Counted from the stretch's first letter, positions 9,827 to 19,196 are shown. The stretch: DNA of 32,741 bases from Eubacteriales bacterium (GCA_018385275.1 JAHAZM010000035.1:1-32741); one strand, 5' to 3'. The notes: generated by a model from the letters alone, not told the origin. Numbers and translations: made by a program.

Positions 9827-11160
9827 ACCGCCGCTTCCCCCATCAGATCATAATCGGCGCAGTCGGTGATCCGTACTTTTACAACGGTCCCGATCTGCAG
9901 CTCTTTCTCCGAAGAGATATAAATCACGCCGTCCACTTCGGGCGCCTCATACTGAGACCGACCGATGTACAGACAGACGTTCTCGTCGTATTCGTCGACC
10001 AGACAATCGTAAACCCGGCCGATCCGTTCTTCGTTGAGTTCCCGGGAAATACCGGCCTGCAGCTCCATCAGCTCGCGATACCGCTCTTCCTTGACCGTTT
10101 CCGCGATCTGCCCCGGCATCTCCGCTGCGGGAGTGCCCTCCTCGGCCGAATACGGAAACACGCCGACACGATCCATGCGCTCTTCCCGCACAAAATCGCA
10201 CAGTTCGGCGAACTGCTCCTCCGTTTCCCCCGGAAAACCGACGATGAGCGAAGTCCGCACCGCGAAACGATGCTGCGCCGCGCGCAGCCGCGCCAGCGAA
10301 CCGCGCACTTGCTCGGGCGTATCATGACGGTTCATATTCTTCATGATCTGCGCGGAAATATGCTGCAGGGGCACGTCCGCGTACTTGCAGATCCGGTCTT
10401 CGGCGTCCATCAGCGTCAGCAATTCTTCCGACATGCCTTTCGGGTACATATACAGGACCCGGAACCAAACGATTTCCCGGATCGCCAGCAGCGCGCGCAG
10501 TAATTCGCACAGCATCCGTTTTCCGTACCGGTCGATCCCGTAATCGGTCGTATCCTGCGCGACCAGAATGATCTCTTTGACGCCGTCGTCGGCCAATTGC
10601 CTCACTTCGGCGCAGATGCTTTCGATACTGCGCGACACCATGCGGCCGCGAATAGCCGGAATGGCGCAGTAACTGCAGCGATTGCTGCAGCCGTCCGCGA
10701 TCTTGACGTAGGCGTAATGAGCCGGCGTGCTGATCATCAAACGACAGGCGTTCTCCAGATAATCGGCTTTCCCCTCGAGGCATAACCGCCTTTGTCCGGT
10801 CTTTTCAAATTTCTCGATCAGCGCCGGCAGCCTGTCCGTGTCATAAGTGCCGATCAAAACGTCCGCCTCGACCAGCTCGTCGAACAGCTCGCGTCCGTAT
10901 CGCTGTACGAGGCAGCCGGCGACGACCAGGATACGGCAGTTCCCTTCTTTTTTAAACTCCGCCGCTTCCAGGATCTCTTCCACCGCTTCAGTCTTGGCGC
11001 TTTCGATAAAAGCACAGGTATTGACAATAATGATCGAAGCTGCGGCAATATCCGTAACCAAACGGCAGCCGCGCTCCAGAAGGCGGCTGGCAATGAGCTC
11101 GCTGTCCACACGGTTTTTCGGACAGCCCAACGAAATGATATGTACGGTTTTATTCGTCAT
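9823..11160 (-). CDS. rimO: Ribosomal protein S12 methylthiotransferase RimO
   Basis: A radical SAM enzyme (445 aa) that methylthiolates an aspartate of ribosomal protein S12. The N-terminal UPF0004 domain has LGCPKNRVDSE and NTCAFIESAKTEAVEEIL, which distinguish RimO from MiaB. The radical SAM cluster motif CxxxCxxC is in CSNRCSYCAIPAIRG. A TRAM domain occupies the C-terminal 65 or so residues (ERIGRVYDCLVDEYDE). The start codon lies inside the last codons of ftsK (11-bp overlap), so translation is probably coupled. The order ftsK-rimO-pgsA-cinA-recA is conserved in many Clostridia. Confidence 0.97.
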   Translation of the reverse strand: MTNKTVHIISLGCPKNRVDSELIASRLLERGCRLVTDIAAASIIIVNTCAFIESAKTEAVEEILEAAEFKKEGNCRILVVAGCLVQRYGRELFDELVEADVLIGTYDTDRLPALIEKFEKTGQRRLCLEGKADYLENACRLMISTPAHYAYVKIADGCSNRCSYCAIPAIRGRMVSRSIESICAEVRQLADDGVKEIILVAQDTTDYGIDRYGKRMLCELLRALLAIREIVWFRVLYMYPKGMSEELLTLMDAEDRICKYADVPLQHISAQIMKNMNRHDTPEQVRGSLARLRAAQHRFAVRTSLIVGFPGETEEQFAELCDFVREERMDRVGVFPYSAEEGTPAAEMPGQIAETVKEERYRELMELQAGISRELNEERIGRVYDCLVDEYDENVCLYIGRSQYEAPEVDGVIYISSEKELQIGTVVKVRITDCADYDLMGEAAV

Positions 11161-13486
11161 CGATGGATACCTTGAACGTCAGCATATATTCTTCCGGCGT
11201 CATCAGAATGGCGCGCATGTTTTTGTTGCTCGGATCGGGTTTCCCCAGAATTCCCCGCTCTTCCATCATTTCCACCAGATTGCTCGCGTGATTGAAGCCG
11301 ATCTTAAGCTTACGCTGAACGAACGAAACGCTCGACTGATTGTTGATGATGACCGTGCGGACCGCTTTTTTGAACAACTCTTCCTCTTCGTCGTCCTTGT
11401 CTCCGTTCTGCGCCGCGGCATCCGGCGGCGGCGTCCCGTTGGCCGCCATCTCCATTTCCTGCTGGATCAGGCTGGCCATCTCGCCGCTGTCCGACGCGCC
11501 CTGAGCTTTGACGAATTCCACGATATTCTCGATCTCTTCTTCGGAAACGAACGCGCCCTGCGCCCGGATAGGCTTGGGGATCCCGGCCGGGAAATACAGC
11601 ATATCGCCCTTGCCCAGCAGTTTTTCGGCGCCGATCATATCGATGATGGTCCTGGAGTCGTGCGAACTGGAAACGGCGAACGCGATACGCGACGGGATAT
11701 TGGCTTTGATCACGCCGGTGATGACGTCGACGCTGGGCCGCTGCGTCGCCAGCACCAGATACATGCCGGCGGCGCGGGCCATCTGCGCCAGACGGCAAAT
11801 CGAATCCTCGATCTCCTTGCCCGCCACCATCATCAGATCCGACAGCTCGTCGATCAGAATGACGATCTGCGGCAGTTTTTCTTCTCCGTTTTTCTGCGCC
11901 CATTCGTTATAGCCGGCCAGATCCTTGACCATGGCGCTGGAAAACTTGGCGTAGCGCCCTTCCATCTCTTTTTTGGCCCAGTTCAGGGCGCCGGCCGCCT
12001 TCTTCGGACTGGTGACGACCGGAACGGCCATATGCGGGATCCCGTTGTAAATGCTCAGTTCCACGACCTTCGGGTCGATCATGATGAGCTTGACTTCATC
12101 GGGACGGGCTTTATATAGAATACTGGCGATGATGGTATTCATGCAGACGCTCTTGCCCGAACCGGTAGCGCCGGCGATCAGCAAATGCGGCATCTTGTGC
12201 AAGTCGGCCGTAATGACGTTGCCGGCTCCGTCCTTGCCGAAAGCCACGGAAATCTTTGATTTGCTCGCGCGGAATTCCGCCGAATCCACGACGTCGCGGA
12301 AAAGGACAGCGGTCGCGTAAGTATTGGGGACCTCTACGCCGACGGTGGATTTGCCCGGGATCGGCGCGATGCGGATCCCGTTGGCGGCCATCGCCAGCGC
12401 GATATCGTCCTGCAGCGCCTGCACGCGGCTCAGCTTGACGCCCGGTGCCAGCGCGACCTCATAACGGGTGATCGACGGACCGGTGGTGACGCTCTGCACC
12501 TGCGCCGCCACGCCGAAACTCTTCAGCGCCTGCAGGAGCGTAGCCGCTTTCTCAGCCGTGTTCTCACGCGGAGCGGAGGAACGATCCGGCTGCCGCAGCA
12601 GCGAGATCGGCGGAAGCACGTATTCTTTCTTCCCGTCCGGTTTGGCTTTGACCGGCGCCGTTGCGGCAGCCGGCTGCGGTTTTACCGTGTTTTCCGGCAT
12701 CCTTCTGGTGCGCGGCGTTTTTTTCGGTTCCCGATCGTATTTTTCAAACTCGTCATACTGAGCCAGATCAAGCCGCGGCAGCTTGGTGCGATCTCCCGTT
12801 TCTTTCGGTTCGGGCAAAGTCTTTTTAGTCGGGTTCTCGACTTTTCCGATATAAAGCTGGTTCTTTCTGGCTTCCCGTCTTTCTTCTCTTTCCTCCCGTC
12901 TGATCCTGCGTCTCTCGTCGGACCGTTCACGGATCCGCGTCCCCATGCGTTTGAGAGAAAGATTGGTCAGCATGATCACGCTGGAAGCGATCAGCAGAAC
13001 GGAAAGGATCACGCATCCGGTAATATCGATCAGAAAATAGACCGCCGAAAACAGGACCCCGCCGATCACGCCGGCGCCCCCATGCTGGTTCATTCCGACC
13101 GTCCAGGAGCTTGAAACAGCCGTGCCGAAGTTTTCCAGTTCAAAGCGCGCGCCGCCGGCATAGATGCTGTGCGTCAGCAGGAGAACGCCGAGGATCCCCA
13201 GCACGAAAAAAACAGCTTTGAGCGCGTTGATATGCCGTTTGTACGACAGGATCGTCATGATCCCGCCGAGGCCAAAAGCAAACGGAACGACGTAAGCATA
13301 GATCCCGAGCGCGCCGAAAAATACGCCGCCCAGCCATTGGCCGACCACGCCGACAAGAGAAGTAAACACGCAGAACAGAGAGAATATCCCCAATGCGATC
13401 AGACAGATCCCGGCGATCTCACATTTTTTGCGTTTCAACTCTTCCGCTGCCGAAACCGATGCTTTTTTTCTGTTGTTTTTCGCCAT
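11150..13486 (-). CDS. ftsK: DNA translocase FtsK/SpoIIIE
   Basis: A membrane-anchored DNA pump (778 aa) that moves chromosome through closing division or sporulation septa. Four or five hydrophobic segments lie in residues 22-180, followed by a basic/Pro-rich linker (about 185-310). The motor has Walker A GATGSGKS near residue 438 and Walker B VILIDELSDLMM. The C-terminal winged-helix gamma domain (SVSFVQRKLKIGFNHASNLV), which reads oriented DNA motifs, covers about 705-770. Since yabPQ suggest sporulation, this may serve the SpoIIIE role. The ATG at 13486 directly abuts an AAGGA, with a GGAG further upstream; both spacings are unusual. It has its own promoter. Confidence 0.97.
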   Translation of the reverse strand: MAKNNRKKASVSAAEELKRKKCEIAGICLIALGIFSLFCVFTSLVGVVGQWLGGVFFGALGIYAYVVPFAFGLGGIMTILSYKRHINALKAVFFVLGILGVLLLTHSIYAGGARFELENFGTAVSSSWTVGMNQHGGAGVIGGVLFSAVYFLIDITGCVILSVLLIASSVIMLTNLSLKRMGTRIRERSDERRRIRREEREERREARKNQLYIGKVENPTKKTLPEPKETGDRTKLPRLDLAQYDEFEKYDREPKKTPRTRRMPENTVKPQPAAATAPVKAKPDGKKEYVLPPISLLRQPDRSSAPRENTAEKAATLLQALKSFGVAAQVQSVTTGPSITRYEVALAPGVKLSRVQALQDDIALAMAANGIRIAPIPGKSTVGVEVPNTYATAVLFRDVVDSAEFRASKSKISVAFGKDGAGNVITADLHKMPHLLIAGATGSGKSVCMNTIIASILYKARPDEVKLIMIDPKVVELSIYNGIPHMAVPVVTSPKKAAGALNWAKKEMEGRYAKFSSAMVKDLAGYNEWAQKNGEEKLPQIVILIDELSDLMMVAGKEIEDSICRLAQMARAAGMYLVLATQRPSVDVITGVIKANIPSRIAFAVSSSHDSRTIIDMIGAEKLLGKGDMLYFPAGIPKPIRAQGAFVSEEEIENIVEFVKAQGASDSGEMASLIQQEMEMAANGTPPPDAAAQNGDKDDEEEELFKKAVRTVIINNQSSVSFVQRKLKIGFNHASNLVEMMEERGILGKPDPSNKNMRAILMTPEEYMLTFKVSIDDE

Positions 13487-13521
13487 TCCTTCTTATTTCT
13501 CCAAATCAAATAGTTAAAAGT

Positions 13522-13550
13522 ATTATAACATAAAACCGAGGATTATACAA
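13522..13550 (-). promoter_or_regulatory. Promoter of the ftsK-rimO-pgsA-cinA-recA operon
   Basis: Minus-strand -35 TTGTAT (13545-13550), 17-bp spacer, perfect -10 TATAAT (13522-13527). It lies in the 82-bp gap after the M16 peptidase gene, where I see no terminator, so read-through from upstream is also possible. Confidence 0.7.
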
Positions 13551-13568
13551 TAACAAAGATATTCTTTT

Positions 13569-14813
13569 TCAAAAAACGACGTCCTTCACCCCGCGGCCTA
13601 CGACGGCAATGCTCGCCGCGGCAAAATCCAGCGTTTCCGCCGCTGCGGCGCGTACCTGCGCCGGCGTTACCGCGCGGATCCGATCCAGCAGTTCGTCCGG
13701 CGTGATGACGCGTCCGTGCAGCAAAAGCGACTTGGCTCCGGCGGAAGCGGCGGCGCCCGCCCTTTCGTTGGACAGCACGAACGTCCCTTTTAATTGCGCG
13801 GCGGCGTCCGCGATCCGCTTGTCGTCGATTTTTCCCCTCAGATTTTCCAATATCTCCCGCGTCAGGCCAATCGCCTGCGGGTAATTCTCCGGCGAAAGCC
13901 CCATATACACGTGAAAAGTCCCGGCGCCGGAATAAGAAGAAGCATACGAATAAACGCTGTAAGCCAGTCCCTTCTGCTCGCGGATGGTCTGAAACAGCAT
14001 CGAACTCATCCCGCCTCCGACGATGTTGTTCAGCACGGCCAGCGCCAGGTTCTGCTCCGTCTCCTCCGCGTATCCCGGAAATCCAAGACATACGTTGAGC
14101 TGCTCGATATCCTTCTCCGCGCAGGCCCGCCCGGGAACGAACCGTTCCATCGGCCGACAGCGCGAAAGGCTCTCCGCGCCGACACGCATATCCCGGCAGA
14201 AATACCGTTCCACCAGGTCGGTAAGCTTTTCTCGTTCGAAATTTCCGTAAACGGAAACGACCATATTTCCGCTCACATAATATGTCTCCGTGTATTGCCG
14301 GAAATCCTTTGTCCGGAACGAGCAGACGTTTTCTTTCGTCCCCAGGATCGTGCGCGCCAGCGGATGATCGCCGTAAACAGCCGAGCAGATCAGATCCTGC
14401 ACCAGCTCGTCCGGCACGTCCTCGACCATGGCGATTTCCTCCAGGATCACGCCTCTTTCTTTCTCGATCTCGCGCTGATCGAAGGTACTGTGCAGAACGA
14501 TGTCGCTCAGGACGTCCACCGCCAGCTCCGCGTCCTCGTCCATCACTTTGATATAAAAGCAGGTCCCTTCTTTCCCGGTAAAGGCGTTGATCTGCCCGCC
14601 GACCCGATCGACCTCCGCGGCGATCTGATCCGCGCTCCTCTTCTCCGTGCCTTTAAACAGCATATGCTCCGTAAAATGCGAGATCCCGTTGTTGCCCGGG
14701 TCCTCGTTGCAGGAGCCGGTCTTGACCCACACCGCGATACTGAAACTGTGCGCCTCCGGTCTCGGTTCACAGACCATTCTCAGTCCGTTGCTCATCGTTT
14801 GTGTATAAAGCAT
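13569..14813 (-). CDS. mlpA: M16 family zinc peptidase (MlpA/YmxG-type)
   Basis: A predicted cytoplasmic zinc metalloprotease of 414 aa, the size of processing-peptidase-like M16B members. The inverted zinc motif HxxEH is His46, Glu49 and His50 in HFTEHMLFKG. The downstream zinc-ligand glutamate is in the ERGVILEEIAM region. The second, inactive M16 domain carries the Arg/Tyr motif GLAYSVYSYASSYSG near residue 280. The gene order rpsO-pnp-ylxY-this gene matches Bacillus subtilis, where the equivalent is mlpA (ymxG). The ATG at 14813 has an AAGGAG ribosome binding site, and only 10 bp separate it from ylxY. Confidence 0.9.
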   Translation of the reverse strand: MLYTQTMSNGLRMVCEPRPEAHSFSIAVWVKTGSCNEDPGNNGISHFTEHMLFKGTEKRSADQIAAEVDRVGGQINAFTGKEGTCFYIKVMDEDAELAVDVLSDIVLHSTFDQREIEKERGVILEEIAMVEDVPDELVQDLICSAVYGDHPLARTILGTKENVCSFRTKDFRQYTETYYVSGNMVVSVYGNFEREKLTDLVERYFCRDMRVGAESLSRCRPMERFVPGRACAEKDIEQLNVCLGFPGYAEETEQNLALAVLNNIVGGGMSSMLFQTIREQKGLAYSVYSYASSYSGAGTFHVYMGLSPENYPQAIGLTREILENLRGKIDDKRIADAAAQLKGTFVLSNERAGAAASAGAKSLLLHGRVITPDELLDRIRAVTPAQVRAAAAETLDFAAASIAVVGRGVKDVVF

Positions 14814-14823
14814 ATTCTTCTCC

Positions 14824-15519
14824 TTATTGTATCATATCGCCGACCGTCGTCAGCTCGTAACCGTCCGCCAGCAGATCCCGGATCAGCACCGCCAGCGCTT
14901 TGACGGTCTGGGCCGTCGGATGCATCAGCACCAACGCGCCGGCGCGGCGCTTCTCCCACACCCGTCTGATCAGCAGATCCGGATCCGTATCCCGCCAGTC
15001 GATGGTGTCGATCGACCACAGGATCGTCCGGTATCCCAGCGATTCCGCCTGTCCGACCGTCGCGCTGGTAAACGCGCCAGACGGAGGCGCAAACAGGTTC
15101 ATTTCCACTCCAAGCCGGTCGCGGATCAGTTCATGATTCCGCGCGATGTTATCGAGGCTTTTTTGTTCGGAAAGCCGGCTGTGATCGTAATGATAATAAC
15201 CGTGATTTCCGATTTCATGCCCGGCCGCGGCGATTGCGCGCAGCAGTTCGTCGTTATCGCGTGCCCAGGTCCCGCCGATGAAAAAAGTGATCCGTACGCC
15301 GTATTCTTTCAGTATCTCCAGGATCGGTTCGATATACTCGTTTCCCCAATAGACGTTACACATGAACGCCATGCGTTTGCTCGTGCCGTCCCCCTGATAA
15401 ATGGGCCCGGCGCAGAAAAGAACGCCGTCCGGCAGACTGGCGGCCGCAAAGGCCGCCGCCATCAGGACGAACAAGATGATCCCCGTCGAAATCATGGTGA
15501 CGATACTGTCTTTCTTCAT
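14824..15519 (-). CDS. YlxY-like polysaccharide deacetylase family protein with altered active site
   Basis: A 231-aa NodB-homology protein with an N-terminal membrane anchor or signal (residues 9-28), so it acts outside the membrane. The fold is clear from ITFFIGGTWARDND, HEIGNHGYYHYDHSRL (His106 and His110 in the metal-binding motif), APPSGAF, WSIDTIDW and LMHPT. The first NodB motif, normally TFDDG, reads MCNVYWG, placing Asn55 and Val56 where the catalytic base and a metal-binding Asp usually are. Similar substitutions are known in the YlxY branch, found between pnp and mlpA as here. It may bind rather than deacetylate glycans, perhaps in sporulation. ATG 15519 was chosen because it precedes the signal segment; the frame extends 33 codons further without support. 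Confidence 0.82.
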   Translation of the reverse strand: MKKDSIVTMISTGIILFVLMAAAFAAASLPDGVLFCAGPIYQGDGTSKRMAFMCNVYWGNEYIEPILEILKEYGVRITFFIGGTWARDNDELLRAIAAAGHEIGNHGYYHYDHSRLSEQKSLDNIARNHELIRDRLGVEMNLFAPPSGAFTSATVGQAESLGYRTILWSIDTIDWRDTDPDLLIRRVWEKRRAGALVLMHPTAQTVKALAVLIRDLLADGYELTTVGDMIQ

Positions 15520-15582
15520 AACCCGCTTCCGCAACAAAAACGTCCATAAAATCCTATGTGCAGGGGCGAAAAATAATACCGG

Positions 15583-15617
15583 TAAAAAAAATTGCGCGGC
15601 GTTAAATGCGGGGCGCA
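15583..15617 (-). terminator. Possible terminator after pnp
   Basis: On the minus strand TGCGC (15617-15613) can pair with GCGCA (15597-15593), extended by a few GC pairs beyond a mismatch, and is followed by ATTTTTTTT (15592-15584). The stem is short, so it may be leaky and let transcription continue into ylxY. Confidence 0.5.
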
Positions 15618-15627
15618 TCCCGTGTCC

Positions 15628-17733
15628 TTATTGCTTTGCTTCCGTGTCGGGGATCAAGCCTTTGTGCGTCAGGTCGATGCGGCCCTTTTCGTCGATCTTG
15701 ATGACCTTGACCAGGAGTTCGTCGCCGATTTTGACGACGTCTTCCACTTTTTCAACTCGCTTGTTGGACAGCTTCGAAATATGTACCATGCCGTCTTTGC
15801 CCGGCAGCAGTTCCACAAAAGCGCCCAGGCTGGATATGATGCGGACGACCTTGCCCAAATAAACCTCGCCCACCTCGATATCCTTGACGATGGCGTCGAT
15901 TTTTTTCTTCGCCTCCGCGATCGCTTCGGTATCCGAGGAATAAATGAACACTTTTCCGTCGTCTTCAATATCGATCTTTACGCCGGTCTCTTCAATGATC
16001 TTGTTGATGACCTTTCCGCCGGTACCGATGACCTCTCTGATCTTATCGGGATTGATGCGGAAAGAAACCGTCTTGGGTGCGTACTGAGAAACCTCGGGAC
16101 GCGGCTTGTCGATGACCTCGAGCATTTTGTTCAGGATGAACAGTCTGGCGTCGCGCGCCTGAGCCAGCGCCCGCTCCAGCACCTCTCTGTCAATGCCCTT
16201 GATCTTGATATCCATCTGGATCGCCGTGATGCCTTCCGCGCTGCCGGCGACCTTGAAGTCCATATCGCCGTAGAAATCCTCAAGGCCCTGAATATCCGTC
16301 AGAACGACGATCTTGCCCGTCTCGGGATCCTTGATCAGTCCCATGGCCGCGCCGGCAACCGGCGCTTTGATCGGAACGCCCGCGTCCATCAGCGCCAGGG
16401 TCGAACCGCACACGCTGGCCTGAGAGGTCGAGCCGTTCGAGCTGAGCACTTCGCTGACCAGACGGATCGCATACGGGAATTCCTCTTCGGACGGGATCAT
16501 CGGCTCGAGCGCTCTTTCCGCCAGCGCGCCGTGACCGATTTCGCGACGGCCCGGACTGCGCAGGGGCTTGGTTTCGCCCGTACTGTACGGAGGCATATTA
16601 TAGTGATGCATATAGCGCTTGCTGTCTTCTTCGTAAATACCGTCGAGCATCTGTTCGTCGCCGATGGCGCCCAGCGTCGCGCAGGTCATGACCTGCGTCT
16701 GTCCTCTGGTGAATACGCCGCTGCCGTGTACGCGCGGCAAGATACCGACTTCACACCAGATGGGACGGATCTCCGTGATCTTTCTGCCATCCGGACGGAT
16801 GCCCTGATTGAAGATCTTGGAACGGATGTTCTGCTTGGTCAGATTATACAGCGTGTCGTTGATCTCTTTTTCTCTGCCGGGGAAAATCTCGGCAAAATGC
16901 TCCAGCGTTTCTTTCTTGACCTGCTCCTCGCGGTTCTGGCGCTCATACCGGTCAAAGGTATCGGCCGACCAGACGACCTTCTCCTGCGCGAACTCGCGAA
17001 CCGCCTGCTCCACGTCCTCGCCGATATGATAGATCGGATAATCGCCCTTCGGCTTGCCGATCTCGGCTACGATCGAATCGATGAAGTCGATGATCTTCTT
17101 GATTTCTTCATGCGCCAACAGGATGCCGTCGAGCATTTCTTTTTCGGAAACCTCTTTGGCGCCCGCCTCGACCATCATGACCGCGTCTCTGGTACCGGAG
17201 ACCGTCAGATGCATGCGGCTCTTTTCTCTCTGCGCGCTGGTCGGATTGAAAACGTACTCGCCGTCGACCAGACCGACCGTGACCGATCCGGTGGGACCGG
17301 CAAACGGAATGTCCGAGATGGACAGGGCGATGGACGAACCGATCATCGCCAGCACGTCGGGCTGGATGTCCTGATCAACGGACAGTACCGTCGCCACGAC
17401 CTGCACGTCGTTGAAAAAGCCCTTCGGAAAAAGCGGACGAATGGGTCTGTCGATCAGGCGGGAAGTCAGGATCGCCTTTTCGGTCGGTCTGCCTTCTCTT
17501 TTAATGAATCCGCCGGGGATCTTGCCCACGGAATACTGTTTCTCTTCAAAATCCACGCTCAGCGGGAAAAAATCGATCCCGTCGCGAGGCTTGGCCGCCG
17601 CCGTCGCCGTCACGTGAACCACGGTGTCGCCGCAGCGCACCAGGCATTCGCCGCCGGCCTGCTGGGCGTACTTGCCCGTTTCAACAATGAGCTTTCTGCC
17701 GGAAAGCTCCGCTTCAAATACTCTTCCAATCAT
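15628..17733 (-). CDS. pnp: Polyribonucleotide nucleotidyltransferase (PNPase)
   Basis: A phosphorolytic 3'-5' exoribonuclease of the RNA degradosome, 701 aa, full length. Domain order: first RNase PH domain (1-140), alpha-helical domain, second RNase PH domain (about 310-540; [18 protein letters not shown] and [20 protein letters not shown] contain the phosphate and metal residues), KH domain with [15 protein letters not shown] (about 565-610), and S1 domain (about 625-690, [19 protein letters not shown]). An AGGAGG site precedes the ATG at 17733. It follows rpsO, as in most bacteria, and the hairpins in the 138-bp gap between them are likely terminator or processing sites. Confidence 0.99.
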   Translation of the reverse strand: MIGRVFEAELSGRKLIVETGKYAQQAGGECLVRCGDTVVHVTATAAAKPRDGIDFFPLSVDFEEKQYSVGKIPGGFIKREGRPTEKAILTSRLIDRPIRPLFPKGFFNDVQVVATVLSVDQDIQPDVLAMIGSSIALSISDIPFAGPTGSVTVGLVDGEYVFNPTSAQREKSRMHLTVSGTRDAVMMVEAGAKEVSEKEMLDGILLAHEEIKKIIDFIDSIVAEIGKPKGDYPIYHIGEDVEQAVREFAQEKVVWSADTFDRYERQNREEQVKKETLEHFAEIFPGREKEINDTLYNLTKQNIRSKIFNQGIRPDGRKITEIRPIWCEVGILPRVHGSGVFTRGQTQVMTCATLGAIGDEQMLDGIYEEDSKRYMHHYNMPPYSTGETKPLRSPGRREIGHGALAERALEPMIPSEEEFPYAIRLVSEVLSSNGSTSQASVCGSTLALMDAGVPIKAPVAGAAMGLIKDPETGKIVVLTDIQGLEDFYGDMDFKVAGSAEGITAIQMDIKIKGIDREVLERALAQARDARLFILNKMLEVIDKPRPEVSQYAPKTVSFRINPDKIREVIGTGGKVINKIIEETGVKIDIEDDGKVFIYSSDTEAIAEAKKKIDAIVKDIEVGEVYLGKVVRIISSLGAFVELLPGKDGMVHISKLSNKRVEKVEDVVKIGDELLVKVIKIDEKGRIDLTHKGLIPDTEAKQ

Positions 17734-17771
17734 TTTTTCTTTCCTCCTACTCTACACAAACATTTATCTGA

Positions 17772-17830
17772 CACGAAAAAATCGTGGGATCAGCGGGGAT
17801 TCCGACGGGCCGCCGGAGCGTCCGTCGGAA
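17772..17830 (-). promoter_or_regulatory. Hairpins in the pnp 5' leader
   Basis: A 9-bp stem TTCCGACGG / CCGTCGGAA (17800-17808 and 17822-17830) and a smaller CACGA / TCGTG hairpin (17772-17776, 17782-17786) lie in the leader between rpsO and pnp. In other bacteria a leader stem in this place is cut by RNase III and used for PNPase autoregulation; that role here is inference. Confidence 0.5.
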
Positions 17831-17836
17831 CGGGTG

Positions 17837-17878
17837 AAAATAAATAATAAAGCGGTCGCCCGCTTTATTATTTATTTT
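17837..17878. terminator. Perfect 19-bp hairpin overlapping the rpsO stop codon
   Basis: Arms 17837-17855 and 17860-17878 pair perfectly over 19 bp, with a 4-nt loop and a GCGG/CCGC core next to the loop. On the minus strand the distal arm ends in TTTATTATTTATTTT, resembling an intrinsic terminator. One arm includes the rpsO stop codon (17872-17874), so translating ribosomes would melt it. Confidence 0.7.
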
Positions 17879-18135
17879 CTGAGATTCAGACTCTCGATCA
17901 GGGCTCTGTATCTGTTGATATCCTTGCTCTTCAGATACTGAAGCATGCTTCTGCGCTGGCCGACCATTTTAAGCAGACCGCGTCTGCTGTGATGATCGTT
18001 CTTGTGCGTCTGGAGATGCTCGTTGAGATAGTTGATGCGGTCGGTCAGGAGCGCAACCTGTACCTCGGGAGATCCCGTGTCGCCTTCGTGAAGCGCATAC
18101 TTGGCGATGATTTCGCTTTTTACGCCTTTCTCCAT
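17872..18135 (-). CDS. rpsO: 30S ribosomal protein S15
   Basis: A small-subunit protein binding the central domain of 16S rRNA, 87 aa, normal length. Recognised by [38 protein letters not shown] and the C-terminal [17 protein letters not shown]. The ATG at 18135 was chosen because GGAGG lies 8 nt upstream; an in-frame TTG at 18150 would put that site inside the gene. It begins the rpsO-pnp-ylxY-mlpA cluster. Confidence 0.98.
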   Translation of the reverse strand: MEKGVKSEIIAKYALHEGDTGSPEVQVALLTDRINYLNEHLQTHKNDHHSRRGLLKMVGQRRSMLQYLKSKDINRYRALIESLNLRK

Positions 18136-18217
18136 AGGAATTTCCTCCAATCTAAATATTCGCCGTAAGCTGAGTAGATCGTCGGAGACTCGATAAACAA
18201 AGCCTACGGTCGTTAAC
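18136..18217 (-). promoter_or_regulatory. Structured rpsO leader
   Basis: In the short 5' leader, CCGTAGGCT (18209-18201) can pair with AGCTTACGG (18171-18163) with one mismatch, enclosing a second stem GAGT/ACTC (18191-18188, 18176-18173). S15 represses its own message by binding such leader structures in several bacteria. Whether this fold binds S15 is not shown. Confidence 0.4.
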
Positions 18218-18223
18218 GCGTTG

Positions 18224-18252
18224 ATTGTATCACAGAAAATTTTTCTTGTAAA
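18224..18252 (-). promoter_or_regulatory. rpsO promoter (sigma-A)
   Basis: Minus-strand -35 TTTACA (18247-18252), 17-bp spacer, -10 TACAAT (18224-18229), placed immediately after the ppx stop codon. Confidence 0.75.
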
Positions 18253-18260
18253 CTATTATT

Positions 18261-19154
18261 TTAAAAAATTTTTCGAAGAAGATATCCCTCCAGATTATCG
18301 CTTTCCGAAACCCTCAGCGACTCGAAGCCTTTCCTCTCCATCACTCGGCGCACAATCCACATGCCGCCGGCAATGATATCGGCCCGCTGCGGCATCAGCC
18401 CGGGCAGTTGTTTTTTCTGCGTCAGCGTCATGCCCGAAAGCCTGTCCGTGATGCGCGCCACTTTTTCCAGGGGCAGTTCGTATCCTTCTATCCGTTCCGG
18501 ATCATAATTCTTCATTTCCAGATCGACAGAGGCCAGCGTCGTGGCCGTGCCTCCGATCCCTGTCAGCACGCCGCCCTCCGTCACGATCCCGTCGAAACCG
18601 GCGATCATGCCGTCGATAACGTCCAGCATGTGCTGTCTCGCCGCTTTCCCGATCCGTCCCGGGCCGATGCCAATATCCCGGAGCCGCACCGCGCCGATCG
18701 GCACGCTGACAGCCGCAGATAAAACGCCGCTCTGTCCGACGGAAAGCTCCGTACTCCCTCCTCCGACGTCAAGCAGCGCGCCGCCGCCCGTCATGCCGAA
18801 CGCGCCGACAAAACCCAGCGTCGCTTCTTCCGCACCGGAAATGACTTCGACATGACAGCCGCATTCTTTCTTTGTCAGAGCGATAAAATCCCCTCTGTTC
18901 GGCGCTCCGCGCAGCGCGCTCGTGCCGAAGACCCCGATCAGATGTGCGCCCGACGCTTCGGCTTTCACCTTGAAACCGGCGATCGCCGCGACCGTTCTTT
19001 CCATCGCGGTCGGACGCAGGACCGGATCCTGCGCGATCCCTTCCCCCAGCCGCGTAACGGCGATTTCCTTGGACAGTCTTTCAACCCGCCCGTTCCGGTA
19101 TTCCGCCAATAAAAGGCGGACCGAGTTTGTCCCGATATCGATTACTGCGTACAT
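18261..19154 (-). CDS. Ppx/GppA family phosphatase (exopolyphosphatase-like)
   Basis: A 297-aa cytoplasmic protein of the ASKHA fold that hydrolyses terminal phosphate from polyphosphate and/or (p)ppGpp. The phosphate-1 loop is AVIDIGTNSVRLLLAEY at the N-terminus; VISGAEEATLGFVGAF carries the catalytic glutamate region, and LLDVGGGSTELSVG is the phosphate-2 loop. It is the short two-lobe form without the C-terminal HD domain of E. coli Ppx. It follows divIC in the yabP-yabQ-divIC direction, separated by a hairpin (19168-19189). The ATG at 19154 has a GAGG site. Ppx and GppA activities cannot be told apart from sequence. Confidence 0.92.
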   Translation of the reverse strand: MYAVIDIGTNSVRLLLAEYRNGRVERLSKEIAVTRLGEGIAQDPVLRPTAMERTVAAIAGFKVKAEASGAHLIGVFGTSALRGAPNRGDFIALTKKECGCHVEVISGAEEATLGFVGAFGMTGGGALLDVGGGSTELSVGQSGVLSAAVSVPIGAVRLRDIGIGPGRIGKAARQHMLDVIDGMIAGFDGIVTEGGVLTGIGGTATTLASVDLEMKNYDPERIEGYELPLEKVARITDRLSGMTLTQKKQLPGLMPQRADIIAGGMWIVRRVMERKGFESLRVSESDNLEGYLLRKIF

Positions 19155-19167
19155 AAAACCTCAAAAG

Positions 19168-19189
19168 GCCCGATGCGGACACATCGGGC
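19168..19189 (-). terminator. Hairpin between divIC and ppx
   Basis: GCCCGATG / CATCGGGC (8 bp, 6-nt loop) followed on the minus strand by CTTTTG. The T-tract is short, so it is either a weak terminator that lowers ppx expression or an mRNA-stabilising stem. Confidence 0.5.
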
Positions 19190-19196
19190 AGTTCTG

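Noticed and set aside
15592-17847. 751-codon open frame on the plus strand, antisense to pnp
   Set aside because: The frame is open only because pnp uses G/C-ending codons that rarely read as stops in the complementary frame. It has no ribosome binding site and its translation is low-complexity with many Arg/Asp residues, unlike a real protein.
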